A DNA stretch of 64,000 bases from Cyclobacteriaceae bacterium (GTDB lineage: Bacteria > Bacteroidota > Bacteroidia > Cytophagales > Cyclobacteriaceae), in contig JAEUUA010000025.1 of the NCBI GenBank assembly GCA_016787755.1, positions 124,001 through 188,000 on the forward strand, in the 5' to 3' direction. Made by a program: the position numbers and the translations under genes. Numbering within the stretch: position 1 is the stretch's first letter; the number at the start of each line of letters is the position of its first letter. This document shows positions 1 to 7,747 of this stretch, piece by piece. A model generated the notes under the pieces. That model had not been told where the DNA came from. It did not search any database and saw only the letters and a list, made by a program, of their open reading frames with translations.

Positions 1-2
1 AT

Positions 3-629
3 CATATTGAATACTATGGTGGCATGGGAATGCCAGGTTATGGTTTCGGTTTTGGAATGCAAGGTATGAATGGAAAATATCCAGGTAGGGATGGAAAACA
101 AAAAGCAGCTGGTGGGTATGGGGCTTCCTTAAAAGATGATTATCGCTACTTCTATGGTGCTTCCTTTGGGATGTCGGGGCGCGGTGAAGCCATTGCCAGA
201 GAAGACAACTATTGTGAGATCGATCCGACTACCGTGGATAAGTTTGGAATCCCTGTGCTGCGCTTCCATTATAAATGGAGTCAGCAAGAAGTGAATCAAG
301 CCAAACACATGAAGCAAACTTTTACTGAGATCATTGATAAAATGGGTGGCGTAATTACATATGGAAATACAGATGGCCCGGAAAATGAGTACGGACTTGC
401 CGCACCGGGTCGTATCATTCACGAAGTGGGAACCACGCGCATGGGAAGCGATCCTAAAAAATCAGTAGTGAATAAAAACAACCAGGCGCATGATGTTAAA
501 AACCTGTTTGTTGTTGATGGTGGGCCGTTCGTTTCGCAAGCTGATAAAAATCCAACGTGGACAATCCTTGCCTTATCGATGCGCGCCAGTGAATATATTA
601 TTGATGAATTGAAAAAACAGAATATCTGA
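3..629 (+). CDS. GMC-family FAD-dependent oxidoreductase, C-terminal part (5' end outside window)
   Basis: This is the C-terminal portion of a flavin-dependent GMC oxidoreductase, an enzyme that oxidises an alcohol group of a sugar or similar substrate. The reading frame is open from base 3, so the FAD-binding N-terminus lies before the window. The C-terminal domain carries the family motif HEVGTTRMG, with the His expected in catalysis, followed by NLFVVDGG and then NPTWTILAL, whose Asn is the usual second active-site residue. A Gly/Met-rich stretch near the left edge (MPGYGFGFGMQGMNG) is unusual. The next gene encodes a gluconate dehydrogenase subunit 3-like protein. This is the pairing known for membrane-bound fructose, gluconate and lactose 3-dehydrogenases, which suggests a periplasmic sugar dehydrogenase. 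The substrate cannot be read from the sequence. Confidence 0.88.
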   Translation, partial: HIEYYGGMGMPGYGFGFGMQGMNGKYPGRDGKQKAAGGYGASLKDDYRYFYGASFGMSGRGEAIAREDNYCEIDPTTVDKFGIPVLRFHYKWSQQEVNQAKHMKQTFTEIIDKMGGVITYGNTDGPENEYGLAAPGRIIHEVGTTRMGSDPKKSVVNKNNQAHDVKNLFVVDGGPFVSQADKNPTWTILALSMRASEYIIDELKKQNI

Positions 630-746
630 CCTCACCCTGAATCCTTCTCCAAAAGAGAGGGACTTTGGTTACGGTCAAAAGAATAAATACTTAATTTAAA
701 ATAAATCCTCTTACCCCTCTCCTCTGGAAAGGGGCCTGGGGTGAGG
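630..746. repeat. REP-like inverted repeat between GMC gene and subunit 3 gene
   Basis: CCTCACCC at 630-637 is matched by GGGTGAGG at 739-746. Each arm also holds a smaller C-rich/G-rich hairpin (CCTTCTCC..AGAGAGGG and CCCCTCTCC..GGAAAGGGG). The ends resemble the CCTCACCCC/GGGGTGAGG palindromes found scattered between genes in many Bacteroidota. A related element occurs at 16319-16362. The apparent GTG start at 741 lies inside this element, so the ATG at 750 is the better start for the next gene. Confidence 0.6.
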
Positions 747-749
747 TTT

Positions 750-1400
750 ATGGACAGAAGAAAATATTTAAAGACACTCACGGTTGGCTCACTGGGAGCG
801 GGTTTATTAATGCAGTCGTGCGATACTGACAAGCCGGTTGTTGAAGCACCCAAAACATTTACCCTTGATCGAACACCCGATGAACTCGCGCGCGAACTAA
901 AACTTGCCAGCGAAACATTCTTTGATGAGCATGAGATGAAGACGATTACTATTCTCTCAGATATTATCATTCCTAAGGATGGAACATCAGGCTCGGCCAG
1001 CGATGCAGGCGTTCCGGCCTTTATTGAATTTATCGTGAAAGATATGCCCCGTCATCAAACTCCCTTGAGAGGTGGTTTGAAGTGGTTGGATATTCAATGC
1101 CTGAAACGATTCAATGCAGACTTCGCATCGTGTACGGCCAGCCAACAAATTGAAATGGTGGATGAGATTGCCTATCCTGAAAAGGCTAAACCCGAGTTGC
1201 AGCAAGGGGTTGCCTTCTTTAATTTGATGCGTGACCTTACCGCGTGCGGATTCTTTACCAGCGAAATCGGAATTAAAGATCTTGACTACCGAGGTAACAA
1301 ACCAAATCAATGGGATGGCGTTCCGCAAGAGGTACTGGATCAATTTGGTGTGGCGTATGATGAGAGAACATTAGCAGAGAGTGTGAAATTTGATGCCTAA
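750..1400 (+). CDS. Gluconate 2-dehydrogenase subunit 3-like protein (Tat/lipoprotein)
   Basis: This looks like the small subunit of a membrane-associated GMC dehydrogenase (gluconate 2-dehydrogenase subunit 3 family). It begins DRRKYLK, a twin-arginine-type signal, followed by a short hydrophobic stretch and LLMQSC with Cys24, so it is probably exported by Tat and perhaps lipidated. The family core is visible as the segment TITILSDIIIPKDGTSGSA, with a conserved IIP motif, followed by a helical C-terminal half ending in the family-typical Asn/Trp/Gly/Val/Pro cluster. In known complexes this subunit helps export the FAD subunit, which carries no signal of its own. It follows the GMC gene directly. 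I chose ATG 750 because the upstream GTG is part of a repeat. Confidence 0.82.
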   Translation: MDRRKYLKTLTVGSLGAGLLMQSCDTDKPVVEAPKTFTLDRTPDELARELKLASETFFDEHEMKTITILSDIIIPKDGTSGSASDAGVPAFIEFIVKDMPRHQTPLRGGLKWLDIQCLKRFNADFASCTASQQIEMVDEIAYPEKAKPELQQGVAFFNLMRDLTACGFFTSEIGIKDLDYRGNKPNQWDGVPQEVLDQFGVAYDERTLAESVKFDA

Positions 1401-1401
1401 C

Positions 1402-1470
1402 CTGGATACACGATACTGGATGCTTGATAAGATATCGAGTTGAACTTTCCAGCATCGGGTATCCAGCATC
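1402..1470. repeat. Dispersed palindromic repeat, GATACTGGATGCT family, copy 1
   Basis: GATACTGGATGCT at 1412-1424 is the imperfect complement of AGCATCGGGTATC at 1451-1463. The same words recur in four other intergenic places in this window (near 46.2, 50.9, 61.9 and 63.4 kb), so this is a dispersed repeat and not just a local hairpin. It lies between the subunit 3 gene and the first Gfo/Idh gene. Confidence 0.65.
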
Positions 1471-1503
1471 ATTAAATAATTTTTTTATTCAACTTAGACT
1501 GAC

Positions 1504-2928
1504 ATGACAACCCGAAGAAGTTTTATTAAGAGCGCTGGCCTTGCAGCCGCGGCCGTTACCATTGTTCCACGGCACGTGCTCGGTGGAAATGGATTTATTG
1601 CACCCAGCGATAAAATTGTTGTAGCCGGCATTGGTGTTGGTGGAAAAGGCCAAAGCGACATTGCACAATTTGCCAAGAGTGGCAAAGCCGAGATTGGTTT
1701 TTTGTGTGATGTGGATGATCGAAGAGCGGCAACATCGGTAGCCAATTTTCCGAAAGCAAAATATTACAAAGACTATCGCAAAATGCTGGATGAAAATCAT
1801 AAAAGCTTTGATGCGGTTTCTGTTTCTACTCCTGATCACATGCACTCGATACAGGCCATTGCTGCTATGCAATTAGGCAAGCATGTGTATGTGCAAAAAC
1901 CTTTAACACATGATATTGCTGAAGCGCGCATGCTTACCGAAGCCGCAAAGAAGTACAAAGTAGTTACTCAAATGGGTAATCAGGGTGCCTCCGGTGATGG
2001 CGTGCGTCAAATGCGCGAATGGTATGATGCCGGCCTGATAGGTGATGTACATACCGTATACTGCTGGACAAACCGACCGGTTTGGCCACAGGGTATTCCA
2101 TGGTCTGATCAAAAAGCAGAGATCCCAAAAGAATTGGATTGGAACTTATGGCTGGGCACTGCACCGGCTAAAGATTATGTAGAAAAAATTGTTCCCTTCA
2201 ACTGGCGTGGCTGGTGGGATTATGGTACGGGTGCGTTAGGTGATATGGCGTGTCATATTATTGAACCTCCCTTCCGGGTCCTTGGTCTTGGTTATCCCAC
2301 AGAAGTGGAATGCAGTGTTGGGAGTGTCTATGTGGATGAATTCAAGCGTGGCTATTTTCCTGAAAGTTGTCCTCCTTCTTCACACGCAATCATGACCTAT
2401 CCCGGAAAAGCAGGAAAGCCAAGTGTTAAATTCCATTGGATGGATGGTGGTATTCAACCCGAGCGGCCGGAAGAATTAGGCCCTAATGAAATGATGGGTG
2501 ATGGCGGTAATGGCGTAATCATGGTAGGCACGAAGGGAAAGATGATGTGCAGCACCTATGGAATCAATCCACAACTGTTGCCCACCTCGCGCACAAAAGA
2601 AGTGAGTACGCCACAAACCTATAAACGGGTTATGGGTGGAGCCGATGGCCATTATGCACAATGGGTGGAGGGCTGTATTGCCGGCTATGGAAAAACTGAA
2701 TTGTCATCTTCGTTTGATTTAGCCGGGCCCCTGACTGAAGGATTGTTGATGGGTAATCTTGCGATTCGCAGCTACGATATACGCAAGCAAAGACCGGGAG
2801 GAAGACCGGATCAGTTCGATTATCCGGGACGTTACATAAAATTGTTGTGGGATGGACCGAATATGAAAGTAACCAATTTTGATGACGCCAATCAATTTGT
2901 GAAACGTGAGTATAGAACGGGCTGGTAA
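1504..2928 (+). CDS. Tat-exported Gfo/Idh/MocA family oxidoreductase (copy 1)
   Basis: NAD(P)-dependent oxidoreductase of the Gfo/Idh/MocA family, likely acting on a sugar or cyclitol in the periplasm. The N-terminus TRRSFIK plus a hydrophobic AGLAAAAVTIV stretch is a twin-arginine signal, as in glucose-fructose oxidoreductase. The Rossmann glycine motif GIGVGGKG is at about residues 43-49, and the family EKP motif appears as QKPLTHD at about 131-137. The C-terminal half carries the family beta-sheet domain with FNWRGWWDYGTGALGDMACH. At 474 residues it is longer than cytoplasmic members and matches the exported Bacteroidota subfamily. It is followed after 33 bases by a close paralogue of the same length class, so the two are probably co-transcribed with the GMC and subunit 3 genes. 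The substrate is unknown. Confidence 0.88.
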   Translation: MTTRRSFIKSAGLAAAAVTIVPRHVLGGNGFIAPSDKIVVAGIGVGGKGQSDIAQFAKSGKAEIGFLCDVDDRRAATSVANFPKAKYYKDYRKMLDENHKSFDAVSVSTPDHMHSIQAIAAMQLGKHVYVQKPLTHDIAEARMLTEAAKKYKVVTQMGNQGASGDGVRQMREWYDAGLIGDVHTVYCWTNRPVWPQGIPWSDQKAEIPKELDWNLWLGTAPAKDYVEKIVPFNWRGWWDYGTGALGDMACHIIEPPFRVLGLGYPTEVECSVGSVYVDEFKRGYFPESCPPSSHAIMTYPGKAGKPSVKFHWMDGGIQPERPEELGPNEMMGDGGNGVIMVGTKGKMMCSTYGINPQLLPTSRTKEVSTPQTYKRVMGGADGHYAQWVEGCIAGYGKTELSSSFDLAGPLTEGLLMGNLAIRSYDIRKQRPGGRPDQFDYPGRYIKLLWDGPNMKVTNFDDANQFVKREYRTGW

Positions 2929-2961
2929 ATTAGAAGTAAGTAAAAAGTAGATAGATAAAAT

Positions 2962-4365
2962 ATGACTACAAGACGAGGTTTTATTAAACAAGCAGGCTTA
3001 GCAGCAGCAGCATTTACCATTGTTCCACGTTTTGTGCTGGGAGGGAATGGCTATCGTGCGCCCAGCGACACCCTTTACATTGCCGGTATCGGTGTGGGAG
3101 GCAAAGGCACCAGTGACTTAACGGGCTTTGCTAAAAATCCAAAAGCAAAAGTTGCATTCTTGTGCGATGTGGATGAGCGCATGATGGGCGAATCGAAAAC
3201 AAATTTTCCAACAGCAAAACTGTATAAAGACTTTCGTGTGATGTTGGATAAAGAAGCAAAGAACATCGATGCTGTTTCTGTTTCTACAGCCGATCACACA
3301 CATGCTGTAGCCGCTATGGCTGCCATGCAACGCAAGAAACATGTGTATGTGCAAAAGCCCTTAACCCATGATATCCATGAAGCGCGCATGCTCACCGAAG
3401 CTGCCAAAAAATATCAGGTAGTAACCCAAATGGGTAACCAGTATGCTTCTGCCGATCACGTAAGAACCTGCAAAGAGTGGGTAGATGCGGGATTGATTGG
3501 CGAGGTGCATACGGTGCAATGTTGGAGTAATCGCCCCGTGTGGCCGCAAGGAATTCCTACACCAACAGGCAAGCATGAAATTCCCAAAGAGCTTGATTGG
3601 GATTTATGGTTAGGTCCTGTTAAGCAAATGGATTACAATCCAGCTTACTTACCGTTCAACTGGCGTGGCTGGTGGAATTTCGGAACCGGTGCCTTAGGCG
3701 ATATGGCTTGCCATATTATGGATGCGGCCTTCCGCATTTTACCAATCGATTTTCCCACAGAAGTGGAATGCAGCACATCCACTGCGTGGTCTGGATTTTT
3801 TGAAATGGCTGATTATAAAGACAGTTGCCCGGCCTCATCTATTATCCATTTAAAGTTTCCACGCACAGATGGTAAAGGGGTTATTAATTTCACCTGGATG
3901 GATGGCGGACTGCTGCCAAAACGGCCAGATGAAATGCTGCCCGATGAAATTATGGGAGATGGCGGCAATGGGTATATTTTTGAAGGAACCAAAGGCAAAC
4001 TTATTGGCAATTACGATCGCCCACCTGTCTTGCTTCCTTCCTCGCGTATGAAAGAAGTAGCACTTCCAACGCAAACAATACCCCGTATTGCCGGTGGTGA
4101 AGCGGGGCATTATACACAATGGGTAGATGCTTGTCTTGCCGGATATGGAAAAATGAAATTAAGCTCTCCCTTCGAATATGCAGGTCCCTTCACCGAAGCT
4201 GTACTGATGGGCAACCTTGCCATTCGCAGCTATGGCATGAGGACGGAGAAAGGATTCCCAGGAAGGAAAAAACTTTTGTGGGATGCCAGGAATATGAAGA
4301 TTACAAACTTTGATGAAGCCAATCAGTTTGTGAAAAGAGAATATCGCCAAGGTTGGAGTTTGTAG
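2962..4365 (+). CDS. Tat-exported Gfo/Idh/MocA family oxidoreductase (copy 2)
   Basis: This is a full-length paralogue of the preceding gene and aligns with it from the Tat signal (TTRRGFIKQAGLAAAA) to the last residues (ANQFVKREYR). The Rossmann motif GIGVGGKG and the QKPLTHDI version of the EKP motif are both kept, as are NWRGWWNFGTGALGDMACH and the C-terminal GHYTQWVDACLAGYGK segment. Divergence is spread evenly, which points to an old duplication with both copies maintained. Likely both act in the same periplasmic pathway as the adjacent sugar dehydrogenase, perhaps on different 3-keto or inosose intermediates; that is inference. A strong terminator follows at 4394-4423. Confidence 0.88.
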   Translation: MTTRRGFIKQAGLAAAAFTIVPRFVLGGNGYRAPSDTLYIAGIGVGGKGTSDLTGFAKNPKAKVAFLCDVDERMMGESKTNFPTAKLYKDFRVMLDKEAKNIDAVSVSTADHTHAVAAMAAMQRKKHVYVQKPLTHDIHEARMLTEAAKKYQVVTQMGNQYASADHVRTCKEWVDAGLIGEVHTVQCWSNRPVWPQGIPTPTGKHEIPKELDWDLWLGPVKQMDYNPAYLPFNWRGWWNFGTGALGDMACHIMDAAFRILPIDFPTEVECSTSTAWSGFFEMADYKDSCPASSIIHLKFPRTDGKGVINFTWMDGGLLPKRPDEMLPDEIMGDGGNGYIFEGTKGKLIGNYDRPPVLLPSSRMKEVALPTQTIPRIAGGEAGHYTQWVDACLAGYGKMKLSSPFEYAGPFTEAVLMGNLAIRSYGMRTEKGFPGRKKLLWDARNMKITNFDEANQFVKREYRQGWSL

Positions 4366-4393
4366 TAGAGAAGTGTATTAACGCTATTCAGTC

Positions 4394-4423
4394 ATCGCGG
4401 CCTTAGAGCCGCGATCTCTTTTT
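4394..4423 (+). terminator. Rho-independent terminator after the sugar-oxidation operon
   Basis: A perfect 8-bp stem, ATCGCGGC (4394-4401) and GCCGCGAT (4408-4415), with a 6-base loop is followed by CTCTTTTT. It ends the transcript that carries the two Gfo/Idh genes. Confidence 0.85.
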
Positions 4424-4454
4424 AAAGTACTTTTACTTTTAATGAATAATCCCT

Positions 4455-4976
4455 ATGGAAGACATAGCATTTATCTCCACTCTTCTCGCCACCAACTCTA
4501 CTGCGTTTGTCCAATTCGTAAACAAACAATCCGAAACTCAATTTATAGCAACGCCTAATGACAAGTGGTCGATCGGGCAAAATGTGGAACACCTGATCAG
4601 AAGTTTATCCCCTGTAAACCTGGCACTCCTGCTTCCAGGCTTTGTGTTGCGTTTTCAATTTGGCAAGCCCAACCGACAACCGCGCACCTATACAGAACTT
4701 GTAAACCGCTACCACGAAAAATTGCAAGCCGGAGGCCGTGCGTCAGCCCGATTTGTTCCCCCACCCGTTTTGTGGAATGAGAAAGAAAAGAAGCTTGCGG
4801 CCTTCGTGCATCAAACAGATATCATGAACAAGCGAGTAAATTCCTGGAGTGAAGCTCAACTTGATAATTACCTGCTGCCTCACCCGCTACTCGGCAAACT
4901 TACCGTGCGCGAAATGCTTTTCTTTTCTGGCTACCATATCGAACATCATTTGAAGTTGTTGGAGGGAAGAGTTTGA
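4455..4976 (+). CDS. DinB-like four-helix protein
   Basis: A 173-residue protein of the DinB_2/YfiT-like four-helix family. The family signature is visible as KWSIGQNVEHL, with a His at about 46, and GYHIEHH near the C-terminus, with His at about 161 and 164. In this superfamily these histidines form a metal site on the helix bundle. Members act as thiol transferases or damage-induced proteins, but most Bacteroidota copies have no known role. It has no signal peptide, so it is cytoplasmic. It lies 39 bases upstream of a second DinB-like gene, and the two probably form an operon. Confidence 0.78.
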   Translation: MEDIAFISTLLATNSTAFVQFVNKQSETQFIATPNDKWSIGQNVEHLIRSLSPVNLALLLPGFVLRFQFGKPNRQPRTYTELVNRYHEKLQAGGRASARFVPPPVLWNEKEKKLAAFVHQTDIMNKRVNSWSEAQLDNYLLPHPLLGKLTVREMLFFSGYHIEHHLKLLEGRV

Positions 4977-5015
4977 TTTTAGAGTATACCCTGACAACAT
5001 CAAAAAAGTAATGCC

Positions 5016-5540
5016 ATGCAATTCTCTCTCCTCCACTCCCTTGAAGTGCTCGAACGAACACCTCATGTTCTTACGCGCTTGCTTTACGATATTTCTTCTG
5101 ATTGGTATTCAACCAACGAAGGCGCAGGCACCTGGGCCCCTTACGATGTAATCGGGCACTTAATTTTTGGTGAGCAAACTGATTGGATACCTCGCATAGA
5201 ATTAATCTTGTCTGACCACCCTGAAAAGCGCTTCGTGTCTTTCGATCGATTCGCTCAATTTGAAAACAGCAAAGGAAAAACACTGGCGCATCTCTTACAG
5301 GAATTCGAAACGTTGCGAACAGCTAACCTGCAGCGGTTACGCGCACTCAACATCACCGACAACGATTTTAACAAAACAGGTTTCCATCCGACCTTTGGAG
5401 AAGTTACCTTATCTCACCTGCTGTCCACGTGGGTTGTGCACGACCTTGATCATATCGCTCAAGTTTCGCGCGTCATGGCGAAACAATATAAAGAACAGGT
5501 AGGGCCATGGATTGAGTTTTTGAAAATCTTAAAGCAATAA
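5016..5540 (+). CDS. DinB-like four-helix protein
   Basis: A second DinB_2-type protein of 174 residues. It has TWAPYDVIGHL with the first metal His at about 48, and WVVHDLDHIAQ with His at about 142 and 146, the spacing expected for the metal triad. It is only distantly related to its upstream neighbour, so this is not a recent duplication. It is cytoplasmic by its lack of a signal sequence. The precise reaction is unknown. After this gene the DNA becomes gene-poor for about 480 bases. Confidence 0.78.
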   Translation: MQFSLLHSLEVLERTPHVLTRLLYDISSDWYSTNEGAGTWAPYDVIGHLIFGEQTDWIPRIELILSDHPEKRFVSFDRFAQFENSKGKTLAHLLQEFETLRTANLQRLRALNITDNDFNKTGFHPTFGEVTLSHLLSTWVVHDLDHIAQVSRVMAKQYKEQVGPWIEFLKILKQ

Positions 5541-5639
5541 GTTATTACTGCATACACACTCTCCTCGAAGTTGTCTTCGCGGGCGAGGCACGAGACTTCA
5601 TGCCCCTATTCCGTGGTTCATGTCCTCACAAACCACTAA

Positions 5640-5886
5640 TAAGAAGTGAAATTCAATAACTCCTTTCACACACCTCAATTCCTTATTTGACAATTCATCG
5701 GCTTATCACTCTTTGTTTTTTTTGCTTTAGCTGTTGCCCTAACTTAACTCATCAGTTAGCAAAGCTCATCGATACAATATGCTTTGTTCTTTTTGTCTAA
5801 CGAGAGGCATGCAAAAGAAAAGTAAGAAGTGAAATCAAACTGTTCTCTCATACTTCAATCTTTAATTGACAATTCATGCGCTTAAC
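5640..5886. repeat. Imperfect direct repeat of about 65 bases
   Basis: The units are at 5640-5706 and 5823-5886. Both begin TAAGAAGTGAAAT and both contain TTGACAATTCAT followed two bases later by GCTTA, with the intervening sequence similar but diverged. About 115 bases lie between the two units. Confidence 0.6.
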
Positions 5887-5954
5887 AAGGGCCCTTCCCT
5901 TAAATAATCCATCAAACACATTCTAACATACTGATTATCAACACACTTAAATTA

Positions 5955-5995
5955 ACTAATATATTTAGTATTAAAATACTAATATATTTAGTATT
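5955..5995. promoter_or_regulatory. Doubled palindromic operator-like site upstream of the 6021 gene
   Basis: The 18-base word ACTAATATATTTAGTATT occurs at 5955-5972 and again at 5978-5995, a 23-base period (about two helical turns). Each word is itself an imperfect inverted repeat, with ACTAA pairing with TTAGT. The second copy ends 25 bases before the ATG at 6021. This arrangement fits a tandem operator or an autoregulatory site, but no regulator is known. Confidence 0.4.
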
Positions 5996-6020
5996 TTTAT
6001 CCTGTTAACCAGGAAGCCCA

Positions 6021-6365
6021 ATGAAAACCATCGTCTCCCCATTATGTGGCGAAAAATTTATTACCGCCCGCGACAAGAACGTTCGACTCTTTCAAGTAAA
6101 GCAAGTACTTAACCAGCACCGTGATCTACTCATCGATAAACTGATAAAGGATATCCCCTACTACCTCGCGTTTAAGTATCACGCAAGTGCTACCCCCACC
6201 GAGGTGGAAGAAATAAAAACCAAGCTCACTACCCTGCAAAAAAAAGATATCAACCTGCTGGACTACGCTTCTATTGTAGAAGAAATAAAAAGACGCCCGC
6301 GCGTGAAACTCGACAACCAGGTTTTTTACAAAGAGATCGATCAACTTTTATTGGGTAAACTATGA
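6021..6365 (+). CDS. Unknown small protein, first of a coupled paralogous pair
   Basis: I do not recognise this 114-residue protein. It appears soluble, charged and mostly helical, with no signal or membrane segment. It aligns over its whole length with the next gene: both start MKTI, both have a Leu/His/Arg segment (LNQHRDLLIDKLIKDIPYYL here, LKEHRGLIINRLIKDLPTYL there), and both end near FYKEID or FYIEID. The stop overlaps the next start as ATGA, so the pair is translationally coupled. A doubled palindrome stands directly upstream. Confidence 0.6.
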   Translation: MKTIVSPLCGEKFITARDKNVRLFQVKQVLNQHRDLLIDKLIKDIPYYLAFKYHASATPTEVEEIKTKLTTLQKKDINLLDYASIVEEIKRRPRVKLDNQVFYKEIDQLLLGKL

Positions 6366-6730
6366 AGACAATTAAATCTGCGCTCCTGGGCGCCAAAACT
6401 CTAACCGACACCACCGAAGAGGTACTGCTTGCCGAACTGAAAGACTTGCTGAAAGAGCACCGCGGGTTAATCATTAACCGGTTAATCAAAGACCTGCCCA
6501 CCTATTTGGATTATAAGTTCAATGTAAAAACTACCAAGCAACTGCACGAAACCGTAAAACAACTGTTGGTAGACTTAAAACATGATGCCGTTGACTTAGA
6601 CCAATACAAAACCGTGACTAACCAGGTGCTGGCGCGTGCAGTTACCCATCTTACCAACGAGCCCTTTTATATAGAGATTGATGCCTACCTGGCTCCCAGC
6701 GTAAAACCCCGCGAGTTAAAGTTTGCCTAA
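6362..6730 (+). CDS. Unknown small protein, second of a coupled paralogous pair
   Basis: A 122-residue paralogue of the preceding gene, starting within its stop codon (ATGA overlap at 6362-6365). It is helical and charged, without signal peptide or membrane segment. The conserved core is the His-Arg-Gly-Leu-Ile/Asp-Leu-Pro-Thr-Tyr-Leu region, and the C-terminus FYIEIDAYLAP parallels FYKEIDQLLLG of its partner. Coupled paralogues of equal size often form a heteromer. That is inference, and no function can be given. Confidence 0.6.
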   Translation: MKTIKSALLGAKTLTDTTEEVLLAELKDLLKEHRGLIINRLIKDLPTYLDYKFNVKTTKQLHETVKQLLVDLKHDAVDLDQYKTVTNQVLARAVTHLTNEPFYIEIDAYLAPSVKPRELKFA

Positions 6731-6785
6731 CCTTTTTTACAAAATCATTATTTACAGTTTGCATTCCCACTTTGCGGATAAATCC

Positions 6786-6835
6786 CCGTAAAAAAAAGGG
6801 AAATCCCCAGGTGCACAAAGGGGAAAATTCCCTTT
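6786..6835. other. Imperfect G/C-rich inverted repeat downstream of the paralogous pair
   Basis: After the 6362 gene, AAAAGGGAAATCCCC is followed by AAAGGGGAAAATTCCC about ten bases later. The two halves can fold as local hairpins and might serve as a weak terminator. No clean T-run follows, so this is only a structural note. Confidence 0.3.
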
Positions 6836-6944
6836 CACAGGTTGAGTTATTTTGTTTGTTTTGGTGGATAAAGCCATTCAATAAAGTTATTTAAGAACTT
6901 ATGCCATATATCCATAGTTGTGACCAACATTACTTGGACAGTGA

Positions 6945-7469
6945 ATGAGTAAGCAAAGCAATTTATTAATTATTCTTATTCTAGGAGGACTGATATACTT
7001 TGGACTAAGAAATCCATTTTATTACGACCGCCAATTTCATTACCTAACTAAGACTTCAAACCCATCCATAAAGATTACCTTGACAGTACCTCGCGTCTAT
7101 ATCGGGGACAAGCAATTTGAATTTGACCCTCCCTTGACGCGAGAAGAAAGAATTATTGAAAATTCTTCTTCGGAAATAGAAGAGTTAAAAACCATTGACG
7201 ATGAAAGCTTCGCGACAAGACTTATTTATCACTACTCTTTGACTAATATTTCAAAACCGGGGGACAACCCGGAATGGGAAAAACGAATGATACTTGAAAT
7301 TAGTTTTTACAAAAAGGATGACTTGGGTCAATGGGACTGGATTTACACTTCAACTAACAAGATTGACGACATTAAAGGAACAGACAAACCTGAATCAAAC
7401 TCACTTTCATGGGAGGACTACAAAACAAAAAAGGAATATGGGATACATTATGACTTTACAGCGAAGTAA
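6945..7469 (+). CDS. Unknown membrane-anchored protein
   Basis: I do not recognise this 174-residue protein. A single hydrophobic segment at about residues 6-22 (NLLIILILGGLIYFGL) is followed by an outward-facing domain rich in beta-prone and acidic residues. There is no lipobox, so it is probably an inner-membrane protein with one anchor. It stands alone between small unknowns in the accessory stretch. The start codon follows a 214-base gap and has no clear ribosome-binding site. Confidence 0.55.
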   Translation: MSKQSNLLIILILGGLIYFGLRNPFYYDRQFHYLTKTSNPSIKITLTVPRVYIGDKQFEFDPPLTREERIIENSSSEIEELKTIDDESFATRLIYHYSLTNISKPGDNPEWEKRMILEISFYKKDDLGQWDWIYTSTNKIDDIKGTDKPESNSLSWEDYKTKKEYGIHYDFTAK

Positions 7470-7593
7470 GCAGCGCACAACATAGTATTTATACCCTTAA
7501 TTCTTTTCGATTGCTGACCAACAACTTCATTCCTCTAGGAAAAGCAATTCCAAACCAGTGTCTTTACAAAACCTCACAAAAGTAATATGCAAT

Positions 7594-7725
7594 AAAAAGG
7601 TTTAAATAAATCACTTCTTCGCAATGTCTCCCGCTTTCAGGGACTCTGAGCTATGGAGAAACTAATATTGATAGCACAACAAAAACTTCGTAATATAAAG
7701 GACATTTAAAAAGGTTTAAATAAAT
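7594..7725. repeat. Direct repeat AAAAAGGTTTAAATAAAT upstream of DUF2200 gene
   Basis: The identical 18-base word is found at 7594-7611 and 7708-7725, 114 bases apart, in the 278-base gap before the DUF2200-like gene. The second copy ends 22 bases before the ATG at 7748. It could be a duplicated promoter piece or binding site. Confidence 0.5.
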
Positions 7726-7747
7726 TGTAAGCCTTAAGGTATCAGAC

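Larger units (their letters stand above)
5541..6020. other. 480-base gene-free stretch with repeats and a doubled palindrome
   Basis: No convincing reading frame was seen on either strand. The first 100 bases hold GC-richer repeat-like sequence, including GGTTCATGTCCTCACAAACC at 5614-5633, an imperfect palindrome. An imperfect direct repeat follows (5640-5706 and 5823-5886), then a doubled AT-rich palindrome (5955-5995) immediately before the gene at 6021. Confidence 0.6.

Noticed and set aside
6021..6730. Reading the coupled paralogues as a classic toxin-antitoxin pair
   Set aside because: The two proteins are paralogous to each other and similar in size, unlike typical toxin and antitoxin; no toxin motif was seen.
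6786..6835. G/C-rich hairpin after the paralogous pair as a terminator
   Set aside because: The arms match poorly and no T-run follows, so it is listed only as a structural note.
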